From Ohtaekwangia sp. (lineage in GTDB: Bacteria > Bacteroidota > Bacteroidia > Cytophagales > Cyclobacteriaceae): a stretch of 64,000 bases of DNA. Location: the NCBI GenBank assembly GCA_021155195.1, contig JAJNPV010000017.1, forward strand, positions 1 to 64,000, written 5' to 3'. Position numbers and translations under genes: made by a program. A model generated the notes under the pieces. That model saw only the letters and a list, made by a program, of their open reading frames with translations. It was not told the origin of the DNA and did no database searches. The number at the start of each line of letters is the position of its first letter. The first letter of the stretch is position 1. Shown piece by piece: positions 55,101 through 62,815 of this stretch.

Positions 55101-55459
55101 ATAGTTACTCCCGTTTTCCAATTACCTAAGCCGGAAATGGATGTAGACGAAATATCTTCAAATTTGAAATTACCTTTATTGAGAAATAGTTTATTAGGTC
55201 CCTGATTAGATGAAAAGTATAAGTCAATCAATCCATCATTATTAATATCTCCAACAGCCACTCCACCTCCATTGTAGAAATATAAATATTCAATAATATT
55301 AAATTGGCTATCTTCATTAAGCTGATTTGAAAAATCAATGCCAGTATCATTTGGACTAAGGTCTTCAAAAAGTGTTCCTGCTGCATCTTTCTTGTTACAT
55401 GAAGAAATAACAAAGCAAGCAAGCCAAAAATATCTAATTGCAATTTTCGGAGGTATCAT
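52169..55459 (-). CDS. FG-GAP/VCBS repeat protein with ASPIC-UnbV domain, copy A
   Basis: 1096 residues. N-terminal lipoprotein-type signal (lipobox-like VISSC). The protein has about seven FG-GAP repeats with Ca-binding loops (DINNDGLIDL, DVNGDGYLDI, DYDKDGDLDM, DFNNDGYLDI), then an ASPIC/UnbV domain (about 510-600; NTFGIGSRVTVYSQG, HVGLGKKSIVDSLLIIWPDG), then a second FG-GAP set (DFDQDGDIDLFIGG, DIDGDGDLDYLIGN). This predicts two beta propellers joined by the UnbV module, calcium-dependent and surface-exposed. Function is unknown. Starts 2 bp after the copy B stop codon. Confidence 0.93.
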   Translation of the reverse strand: MIPPKIAIRYFWLACFVISSCNKKDAAGTLFEDLSPNDTGIDFSNQLNEDSQFNIIEYLYFYNGGGVAVGDINNDGLIDLYFSSNQGPNKLFLNKGNFKFEDISSTSISGLGNWKTGVTMADVNGDGYLDIFSCGVGGYKGFTGQNQLLINNGDLTFEDKTEAYKLSFQGFSTQAVFFDYDKDGDLDMYLVNHSVHSVRSYGDVTLRDQSDFKAGDKLYRNDLIPTGTVGFTEVTSQANISSSQIGYGLGVGVSDFNNDGYLDIYVSNDFHENDYLYINQQDGSFKQELEKSMAHSSRFSMGNDIGDINNDGWQDIVTLDMLPREEQIIKASGGEDPYDIFTFKLNFGYHYQVARNSLQLNRGINPFGMLTFSDISPFAGVEATDWSWGPLLADFDNDGFRDFFVANGIVRRPNDLDYINYISTDSAQRFLSTQQMIDKMPPGKVPNYFFKNSGKLTFEDVSKNWINPRPSLSNGAAYADLDNDGDLDLIINNIDEPASVYRNNTDFSANYLNIQLKGKSPNTFGIGSRVTVYSQGMQVMQELIPTRGWLSSSSYQLHVGLGKKSIVDSLLIIWPDGSFEKTQTLRVNQTITLNQLNAKIDWKYELDNSMRLLEAVDVLDYKHTENSYSDFEAERLIPHALSSLGPKMSIGDVNGDNLDDIFIGGPKGNPSSIFLQSESGNFNQALQKVFEVDSLWEDTASVFLDADGDRDLDLVIVSIGEQGTLNDSAPRLYFNDGKGNFSRGRNAFGELSISSSCVVKCDFDQDGDIDLFIGGRSVVGSYGISPKSYLFVNDGTGRFTDESNRLPQTNLGLITSALWTDLDNNDRPDLLIVGEWMPITFLIQESSGSFSDQTMKFGFNNTHGWWNSLYQADIDGDGDLDYLIGNAGLNSRLRATVNEPIELWVGDIDVNGSTDPIITYYNNHKRYPFISKDQLIKQVPSLKKKFLKYELFKNVKLEDIISERDMQQFIHKKAETFASVWIENAGGSYLIHVLPSEAQLFPIFAFLVDDLNNDHIPDILLAGNWFEVQPEIGRQDAGSGLILLGQSTQNFNPVSLQQTNFFVSGQARDIKMIINKNGEKIFLVCLNNDKLLCFKN

Positions 55460-55461
55460 GA

Positions 55462-58400
55462 CTAGTTGATCTTATTAATTAAGATCGAATCATTATTGCG
55501 AGCTGCCAACAAATACTTTTTACCAGCAACTGTGATTGTCTCTAAATCACGGATTTCACCATCCAATACCAAGCCTGACTTTGATATGGGTACAACATGG
55601 AAATTTCCTTTTCCATCCCCCCTCAAAAAAGTTCCATAACCAGCATCATACTGCCCCACTTCAGGCTTTACATTATATAGATTGCCTGCTAAAATAATAT
55701 CCTTATTCCCATCATCATCGAAATCATCAATATTTATAGCATACGTGACAGAATATTGCGCTTCAACGGGAAGGTGTTTTAATAAAAATCCCTTCGCCCC
55801 TTGATTTAGTAACAAGCTATTAGATAGCTCGTAGACATTAAGCCTGATCGCATTGGATAGTTCTTCCTTAGTAAAAATATCTGTAATCAGTTGATCTTTA
55901 AAACTTTCGTATTTAAGGTATCTTTTCTTAAGTGTTGGTATTTGAGCCATCAGATCATGTCTTAAAACCATTGGATAAGACTTATCACCATTATACGTAC
56001 AAATAATCTGCTCAACTGTACCATTTTTATCAAAATCATTTACATACATGCATACTGGTTTATCTTCTGAAGCTCTAAACCTCGAATTCAAACCGTGATT
56101 ACCCAAAACAAAATCTATATCTCCATCACCATCCAAATCTGCAGATTCAATAGTATTCCACCAACCATTGGTCTTATTCAGTCCAAATTGCTCCGTTCTA
56201 TCTATAAATTTTCCAGCCTCATTTATAAATATTGTAATAGGCATATACTCGCCCACCACAATCAAATCCATACGACCATCAGTATTTACATCACTCCATA
56301 CTGCACCAGTTATCATTCCAATATTTTGTAGTCCCTGGGCAATAAGTGGAGTAACGTTTGTGAAATTACCCTTTCCATCATTATTTAAAATATATCCATT
56401 CATGGGCACGCCATATAAGAACGGGTGACTTCTTACTCCAACAAACAAATCCATATCACCATCCTTATCATAATCAAATGGTTTAACCGTTGAGGTACTC
56501 TCAAAAGTGAATGTTGGTAGGATTTGAGGAGACTTTGTAAAATTTCCTTTGCCATCGTTTATATATAATCGATCTGCCAACGCAATTGAACTAGTGGAAA
56601 ACTCATTACTGCCACTGCATACATATAGATCCATATCACCATCATTATCCGCATCAAAAAATACGCTCATTATATCTTCCGACTCCTTATCCTTATCAAA
56701 TACGTTTTGATTTTGCTTCAAAAATTTTCCTCCCTTAGTTTGAATTAATAATGAAGCAGCCTCATCTTTTGCTCCACCAATAAACAAATCCTCAAGGCCA
56801 TCGCTGTTCACATCAGCTTTTGCCATCCTTGGCCCCTCTGTGCTTACCATATGGAAGAGAAGTTTATCCCTATCAAAATCCACAAAATTACTTTCCTCAT
56901 GCACATAGTCAATTCCAACAAGATTTATCGATTCAAAGTTTTTTATTGATGACTCTTTACCAGATATGGGTAACTTACTTTCCTGCTGTTTTAGCTTTAA
57001 GGTCTGATTGGTAGAAATATTTTTCAACCGTGTCTCATTTCCATTCGGCCATAAAACAAGAATCTGATCAACCGTATCGATTTTACCTAGTCCAATATTT
57101 GGTCTTGGATCCATCGAGGACTCAAATCCACGATTCGGCATCTGTTCCAAATAAAAAATCTGATTACCTTCTGTAATTGTAATCGATGCTCCCCATGCAA
57201 ATGTATTTTTACCCAATCCAGTTAATTCAAATTTTAGGTATCTATTATTTAATTGATGATTGGTCTCATTTCGCATTAAAGATGCAACTCCATTTACGTT
57301 ATTGATTACCAGATCAAGATCACCATCATTATCTAAATCTCCATAAGCCGATCCATTTGAAAATCCTGGCTTACCTAATCCCCACTCAAGCGCCAAATTT
57401 TTGAAGGATAAGTTGCCTTGATTGTGAAAAGCAAAATTTGATATAGGGGTAGAGGGAATTAATTCCACCAATTTTTTATAGTCAACATTTTTATCGGTAA
57501 TTATCGATCGAATAACCTCCTCATTAGAAACATATTGAAGATAATCCTGATTTGTTAGATCTTGATAAATTCCATTGGCAACAAAAATATCTTTCAATCC
57601 ATCATTATCCATGTCAAACATGAGGGCACCCCAACTCCAATCAGTAGCCTCCACATTACTTAATCTTCCTACTTCACTGAATGTATTATTACCATTGTTC
57701 AACTGAAGCATGTTTCTTGTAAACTGCTCATAATATCCATTATTAACAGCATACTTGTGGCGATCCCAATTCTCAAAGGTTGTAACCGTTTTAATTCTGG
57801 CATTATCTGCAGGCAACATTTCTGTTACGAAAATATCAGGATAGCCGTCATTATTAATATCCGCAAGATCGGCACCCATGGATGCTCCACTAATAGATTT
57901 TATCTGCTTTGTTAGTGATTCAGTAAATGTTCCATCTCCATTATTTAAATACAAATAGTCTCTTTCAAAAAAATCGTTTGAAATATAAATGTCTGATCGC
58001 CCATCCTTATTAATGTCACCAACGGTAACACCCAGTCCAAAACCTATTACGCTCCCGTAAATCCCAGCCTCTGCGCTCACATCTATAAAATGTCCATCGT
58101 CATTACGAAGCAATTTGTCTCCCCCCAACGAGTCTCGCTTCGGGCGTTCATTTTTCATTAGATTAAAACTTCCAATGGCTTGATATGAATTATTGAGGAT
58201 ATAAAGATCGAGATCATTATCATCATCATAGTCCAGAAATGCTGCATGCGTTGTAAAACCACCATCTGCAACTCCATACTTCTTTGCTTGTTCTGTAAAT
58301 GTGTTGTCTTTGTTATTGATAAATAATTCGTTCTCCTTGTTATCGCCTTTAACATCTCCCGAATTGCAAACGTAAATATCCAACCAGCCATCTCCATTTA

Positions 58401-58764
58401 CATCCGCCATACTTACTCCTGTTGACCATGCTTTGGTACCTGCTACTCCAGCCTGTTGGGTGATGTCTTCAAATGAAAAATTTCCTTTATTTAAATATAA
58501 TCGATTGGACTCTTGATTTGCTGTGAAATAAATATCGATAAGGCCATCATTATTTATATCACCAAGTGCCACACCGCCCCCATTGTAAAAATTACGATAT
58601 GTATAAATATTAAATTGCTGATCAAATTTTAGCTTATTTTCAAAATCAATTCCTGATTGGCTGCTGCTGACTTCCGTAAATAGCGTATCAGCAATTTGCT
58701 TTGTATCACAAGATATAACAGAAAGAAAAACAATACTGACCCAAACTAAACGCAACATTTTCAT
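55462..58764 (-). CDS. FG-GAP/VCBS repeat protein with ASPIC-UnbV domain, copy B
   Basis: 1100 residues, same architecture as copy A: lipobox VISC, first FG-GAP propeller (DINNDGLIDIYFTANQ, DYDDDNDLDLYIL, DINNDGYPDIFVTEMLPAD), ASPIC/UnbV (about 510-600; NTFAWGASITITEGN, NIGLGKIDTVDQILVLWPNG), second propeller (DADNDGDMDLYVCSGSNE, DLDGDGDIDFVLGNHG). It is closer to copy C than to A: the EMLPADNAR and GSNEFSTSS segments have direct counterparts in C. It begins 9 bp after the small lipoprotein gene and is followed by copy A. Confidence 0.93.
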   Translation of the reverse strand: MKMLRLVWVSIVFLSVISCDTKQIADTLFTEVSSSQSGIDFENKLKFDQQFNIYTYRNFYNGGGVALGDINNDGLIDIYFTANQESNRLYLNKGNFSFEDITQQAGVAGTKAWSTGVSMADVNGDGWLDIYVCNSGDVKGDNKENELFINNKDNTFTEQAKKYGVADGGFTTHAAFLDYDDDNDLDLYILNNSYQAIGSFNLMKNERPKRDSLGGDKLLRNDDGHFIDVSAEAGIYGSVIGFGLGVTVGDINKDGRSDIYISNDFFERDYLYLNNGDGTFTESLTKQIKSISGASMGADLADINNDGYPDIFVTEMLPADNARIKTVTTFENWDRHKYAVNNGYYEQFTRNMLQLNNGNNTFSEVGRLSNVEATDWSWGALMFDMDNDGLKDIFVANGIYQDLTNQDYLQYVSNEEVIRSIITDKNVDYKKLVELIPSTPISNFAFHNQGNLSFKNLALEWGLGKPGFSNGSAYGDLDNDGDLDLVINNVNGVASLMRNETNHQLNNRYLKFELTGLGKNTFAWGASITITEGNQIFYLEQMPNRGFESSMDPRPNIGLGKIDTVDQILVLWPNGNETRLKNISTNQTLKLKQQESKLPISGKESSIKNFESINLVGIDYVHEESNFVDFDRDKLLFHMVSTEGPRMAKADVNSDGLEDLFIGGAKDEAASLLIQTKGGKFLKQNQNVFDKDKESEDIMSVFFDADNDGDMDLYVCSGSNEFSTSSIALADRLYINDGKGNFTKSPQILPTFTFESTSTVKPFDYDKDGDMDLFVGVRSHPFLYGVPMNGYILNNDGKGNFTNVTPLIAQGLQNIGMITGAVWSDVNTDGRMDLIVVGEYMPITIFINEAGKFIDRTEQFGLNKTNGWWNTIESADLDGDGDIDFVLGNHGLNSRFRASEDKPVCMYVNDFDKNGTVEQIICTYNGDKSYPMVLRHDLMAQIPTLKKRYLKYESFKDQLITDIFTKEELSNAIRLNVYELSNSLLLNQGAKGFLLKHLPVEAQYSVTYAINIDDFDDDGNKDIILAGNLYNVKPEVGQYDAGYGTFLRGDGKGNFHVVPISKSGLVLDGEIRDLETITVAGKKYLLAARNNDSILINKIN

Positions 58765-58773
58765 TTACTGATA

Positions 58774-59346
58774 TTAATTCTGTCCTGCTTGCTCTTTAGC
58801 CAATTTCTCAAGTTCCTTTTCAACTTTCATATCAGTAAATACAGCTCGCACATGTCGTTCATCTCTTATATATAAATTTATTCTGCGCCTGCCGTCCATC
58901 TTATAGTAAACTTTACCCATTTCAGGATGATTTAATTCTTTAAAGTCATCTCCATACCATTCTTTAAATACTTTTAACATATCTACAAATAGTGAATCAG
59001 AATAATATTGCCTATTCCAAGGTGCCCAAGCTTCATAACTAAAAGTAACCGGCATTTCAAAAATTTTATCTTCATAAAAATTAGGGTAAAAATTCATACT
59101 TACCGGACTGCTAACAACTTCCTTAAGTTGATATTGCACAGTTTGATTTGCTGTTCCATGGATGAGTATCTCTTTTTTATTATAACCCCAGCAATGATCA
59201 AAAAATGCTTGTCTTTCCATCCCCAGATTAAACCCCAAAAATAAACTATCATAATTTAGCTTAGGTTCACTGGCTCTTTCATTGCACGAAAGGACAATCA
59301 AACTTATTCCAACTATAAGTGGCAACAACAAATTACGCTTCTTCAT
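58774..59346 (-). CDS. Small lipoprotein of unknown function between FG-GAP copies
   Basis: 190 residues. Lipobox IVLSC, then a soluble domain without recognised family; notable are a charged C-terminal helix (VEKELEKLAKEQAGQN) and several Trp/Tyr-rich strands (YEAWAPWNRQYYSD). Spacings of 6 bp from copy C and 9 bp to copy B place it in the same transcript. Its constant membership with the FG-GAP/UnbV proteins would be a good test of whether it is part of their system. Confidence 0.82.
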   Translation of the reverse strand: MKKRNLLLPLIVGISLIVLSCNERASEPKLNYDSLFLGFNLGMERQAFFDHCWGYNKKEILIHGTANQTVQYQLKEVVSSPVSMNFYPNFYEDKIFEMPVTFSYEAWAPWNRQYYSDSLFVDMLKVFKEWYGDDFKELNHPEMGKVYYKMDGRRRINLYIRDERHVRAVFTDMKVEKELEKLAKEQAGQN

Positions 59347-59352
59347 ACTATT

Positions 59353-62300
59353 TTATTTATAACTTACTATTTCCAAATTATCATTATTCTTTCCAATAAG
59401 AATCAACTTTTCATTCTTGTTCTTTATGATCTTCATTGATCTCACTTCTCCTTTAATTGATATCCCAGACCGAGTTGATGGTTCTGCCTTAAATTTTCCA
59501 TTACCATTACCAGTTACCAGTAATCCGTAGCTGCCGTCATAAATGCCAGTTTCAGGTTTTGCTCTATATAAATTACCAGCAAACAAGATATCAGCGTTTC
59601 CATCTGAGTTAAAATCATCAACAAGTACTGAATACATCGGTGAAAACTGAGCTTCTGCCGGCAACAAAGATTTTTCAAATCTTCCACCCTTATTTAGCCA
59701 TACCGCTGTTTCAAAAGTGTACGCATTCAATCTAATTGATTGCATAATCTGATCTTGAGAAAAAATATCATTAATCGTTTCTCCTTGGTAATCAGAGAAA
59801 TGAAGATACTTCTTCTTAAGCGATGGAATTTGTGAAATCAGATCATGTCGTAAAACAAGTGGATAAGATATCCCATTATCGAAACGGGTTATAATTTGTT
59901 CGATGCTCCCATTCTGATCAAAGTCATTCAAATACATTGAAACTGGCTGTGAACGTGTTGCCTTAAACCTAGAATTAAGTCCATGATTTCCTGTTACGAT
60001 GTCAAAAAAACCATCCCTGTTAAAGTCACCAACAGCCAATGAATGATACCAACCCTGCGTATTTTTCAAACCCCACTCTTCACTTTTATCAAAAAATCTT
60101 CCTTCAGTTTGTATAAATACCTTAATCGGCATCCACTCACCGACCAATACCAAATCCAATTTTTTATCTTGATTCAAATCAATCCATTGGCTGTCAGTGA
60201 TCATACCCAATTTCTTTAATTGTGGTGCTATCTCATCTGTTACATTAGTAAAACTTCCCCTTCCATCATTTACCAACAAATAACCGTTACCTGGAAAACC
60301 GTATGAAAAAGGAATTAACCGAACACCAACAAACAAATCTACATCCCCGTCATTATCAAAGTCAGCTGCGGAAATTGTTCCAGTACTTTCAAATGTTGTA
60401 TTTACTGGAAATAGTTGAGATGACTTTTCAAACTTACTATTCCCGTTGTTAAGGTATAACCTGTCCAGTAAAGCTGTAGAACTGGAAGAAGATTCATTAC
60501 TGCCGCTAGCCACATAAAGATCTACCTTACCATCACTATTTGCATCGAAAAAGACACAATCTGTATCCTCTGAATCTTTATCTTTTTCAAAAACCTCCAA
60601 AACCAACTTTATAAAATCACTAGATTTGGTTTGCACAAATAGTGAACCAGCCTGTTCCTTTGCACCTCCAATATAGAAGTCATCAAGTCCATCCATATTA
60701 ATATCTCCGATACAGATACAAGGGCCTTCGTTCGAAATCATATTAAAAAGAAGTCGGTCTCTATCAAAGTCAACATAATCATTTTCCTCATGTTTATAAT
60801 CTATCTTTTGATTTGGTTCAGTTGAAAATATAGTAGGTTGAAAAGACTTATAAGGAGTTGTTACAGATTTAGCATCTTTCTGAAATATCTCATATGACTT
60901 GTCAGAACTTACATTTGACAAAACAGTTTGCTTTCCATCTGGCCAATTAATTTTAACGGAGTCAACTGACGTTGCATTCCCCACACCGAAATGTAAACGA
61001 GGATCAACTGAAGACATAAAACCCCGCATGGGTGAAACCTCCTGATAAAACACCCTATCATTGTTATAAATCGAAATACTTGCGCCAATAGCAAAGGAGT
61101 TTAAGCCCTCACCACGGAGGAAGAAAGAAATCGTGCGGTTTACAGGAATGATTTTTTTAGATTGATTTTCATACAAACCCGGAGGCATATTAATATTGTT
61201 TAATATCAAATCAAGATCACCATCATTGTCAAGATCACCATATGCCGATCCATTGGAATGAGTTGGTTGTCCTAATCCCCACTCAGAAGCCATGTTTGTG
61301 AATGTAAAGTCACCATTATTTTTGAAAGCATAATTTGGTAATTGATTTGAAGGTATCGAATCAACTAACCTCTGAATTACTTTTCTTTCTTTCTTCAAAA
61401 TCTCTCTTACTGCCGTAGCATTGGCGATAAAGTTTACATAATCCTGATTAATTAAATCTTTATATATCCCATTTGCAACAAAAATATCCTTTACACCATC
61501 ATTGTCCATATCAAAAATCAAAGCTCCCCAACTCCAGTCCGTTGCAGCGGTACCGCTCAGTCTTGAGATTTCGGAAAATGTTCCATCACCATTATTTAAT
61601 TGGAGTACGTTTCGGCTAAACTGACGATAATATCCTTGGTCAAAGGCTGACTTATACTTATCCCAAGTTTCAAATTGAGAGGTCGTCTTTAATCGTCCAT
61701 CATCTGCCGGTAGCATTTCCGTTACGAATAGTTCTGGCAATCCATCATTATTAATATCAGCAAGGTCGGCTCCCATTGAACCAAGACTTATTTCCCTAAC
61801 CATCTCCTCCAATCGCTCGCTAAATGTTCCATCCTGATTATTGATGTAGAGATAATCTTTTTCAAAAAAATCATTCGACACATATATATCTGGCCAGCCA
61901 TCCTTATTTAAATCTCCAATAGTAACCCCTAGTCCAAATCCAATTTTACTAGAATAGATGCCAGCTGTTTCGCTTACATCAACAAATTGACCACTGTCAT
62001 TTCTTAAGAGCCTGTTTCCTCCTTCGGGATCAGGAATTTTGCGTTGATCTTTTCGCAAATCAAAACCACCTACCGAACGCAAAGAATTATTAAGTAAGTA
62101 ACAATCAAGATCTCCGTCACGATCATAATCAAAAAATGCTGCGTGAATGGATAGCCCTTTAAAATCTAATCCATAATTAGAACTTTGTTCAACAAAGGTT
62201 AAATTACCTTGATTAATAAATAATTCGTTTTTCCTTTTCGTACCTCCTGGAGGTCCAGACTTACACAGGTAGATGTCCAAATAACCATCGGCATTTATAT

Positions 62301-62664
62301 CAACAACACTGACCCCTGTAGTCCATACGCCTTCTGTCTTCAAGCCAGAAGATTGCGTGATATCCTTGAACCTGAAATTTCCTTCATTGAGATAGAGTTT
62401 ATTGGAAACGAGATTCCCTGCAAAAAAAACATCAAGTAATCCATCATTATTAAAATCCCCCAACCCTACACCACCTCCATTATAAAAACTCCTGAACGTA
62501 TAAGGATTTAGCTCCTCGGTATACTCAAGTCTATTTACAAAATCAATACCAACGTTTGAAGCTCTATGGGATTTAAAAAGCGTTCTATCATCATGATTTT
62601 CCTTACATGAGAAAATGAACTTTGATAAGATAATCAAACAAAAAAATAGAAACGATCTTCCCAC
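59353..62664 (-). CDS. FG-GAP/VCBS repeat protein with ASPIC-UnbV domain, copy C
   Basis: 1103 residues with a GTG start (62662-62664). Lipobox FIFSC, first propeller (DFNNDGLLDVFFAGN, DINADGYLDIYL, DYDRDGDLDCYLL, DINNDGLPELFVTEMLPAD), ASPIC/UnbV (about 515-600; NSFAIGASISIYNND, HFGVGNATSVDSVKINWPDG), second propeller (DFDNDGDVDLFVGVR, DFNRDGFFDIVTGNHG). First of the group behind a strong promoter, and separated from the SusD gene by a terminator. Together with B and A it forms one transcript with the small lipoprotein. Confidence 0.93.
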   Translation of the reverse strand: MGRSFLFFCLIILSKFIFSCKENHDDRTLFKSHRASNVGIDFVNRLEYTEELNPYTFRSFYNGGGVGLGDFNNDGLLDVFFAGNLVSNKLYLNEGNFRFKDITQSSGLKTEGVWTTGVSVVDINADGYLDIYLCKSGPPGGTKRKNELFINQGNLTFVEQSSNYGLDFKGLSIHAAFFDYDRDGDLDCYLLNNSLRSVGGFDLRKDQRKIPDPEGGNRLLRNDSGQFVDVSETAGIYSSKIGFGLGVTIGDLNKDGWPDIYVSNDFFEKDYLYINNQDGTFSERLEEMVREISLGSMGADLADINNDGLPELFVTEMLPADDGRLKTTSQFETWDKYKSAFDQGYYRQFSRNVLQLNNGDGTFSEISRLSGTAATDWSWGALIFDMDNDGVKDIFVANGIYKDLINQDYVNFIANATAVREILKKERKVIQRLVDSIPSNQLPNYAFKNNGDFTFTNMASEWGLGQPTHSNGSAYGDLDNDGDLDLILNNINMPPGLYENQSKKIIPVNRTISFFLRGEGLNSFAIGASISIYNNDRVFYQEVSPMRGFMSSVDPRLHFGVGNATSVDSVKINWPDGKQTVLSNVSSDKSYEIFQKDAKSVTTPYKSFQPTIFSTEPNQKIDYKHEENDYVDFDRDRLLFNMISNEGPCICIGDINMDGLDDFYIGGAKEQAGSLFVQTKSSDFIKLVLEVFEKDKDSEDTDCVFFDANSDGKVDLYVASGSNESSSSSTALLDRLYLNNGNSKFEKSSQLFPVNTTFESTGTISAADFDNDGDVDLFVGVRLIPFSYGFPGNGYLLVNDGRGSFTNVTDEIAPQLKKLGMITDSQWIDLNQDKKLDLVLVGEWMPIKVFIQTEGRFFDKSEEWGLKNTQGWYHSLAVGDFNRDGFFDIVTGNHGLNSRFKATRSQPVSMYLNDFDQNGSIEQIITRFDNGISYPLVLRHDLISQIPSLKKKYLHFSDYQGETINDIFSQDQIMQSIRLNAYTFETAVWLNKGGRFEKSLLPAEAQFSPMYSVLVDDFNSDGNADILFAGNLYRAKPETGIYDGSYGLLVTGNGNGKFKAEPSTRSGISIKGEVRSMKIIKNKNEKLILIGKNNDNLEIVSYK

Positions 62665-62702
62665 CTTTTAAACCTTTAATTTTTGTTTGAGATAAGTTTT
62701 AA

Positions 62703-62732
62703 CAAAATTAAGAAGGTGCAACTTATTAACAA
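62703..62732 (-). promoter_or_regulatory. Bacteroidota-type promoter of the FG-GAP/UnbV operon
   Basis: On the minus strand TTG (62730-62732), 19 bp, TAATTTTG (62703-62710): both elements match the consensus exactly at the usual spacing. The -7 element ends 38 bp before the GTG start of copy C, giving a leader of about 30 nt. Confidence 0.7.
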
Positions 62733-62771
62733 TTAGCATTAGAATAGCTCTCTTAAATAAAGAAATAAAAA

Positions 62772-62795
62772 AAGGCAAGCATTACTGCTTGCCTT
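62772..62795 (-). terminator. Intrinsic terminator of the SusD gene
   Basis: Stem AAGGCAAGC (62772-62780) with GCTTGCCTT (62787-62795), a perfect 9-bp pairing with a 6-nt loop (ATTACT). On the minus strand the stem runs into a T-rich tail (CTTTTTTTATTTC). It sits 21 bp past the SusD stop codon, so the SusD transcript ends before copy C. Confidence 0.8.
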
Positions 62796-62815
62796 CTCCG
62801 TGTTATTGATAAGTC

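Noticed and set aside
52169..62664. Apparent short tandem DNA repeats across the three giant genes
   Set aside because: They are degenerate calcium-loop codons (DxDxDGxxD) of FG-GAP repeats, not a CRISPR or minisatellite; there is no constant spacer length or identical repeat.
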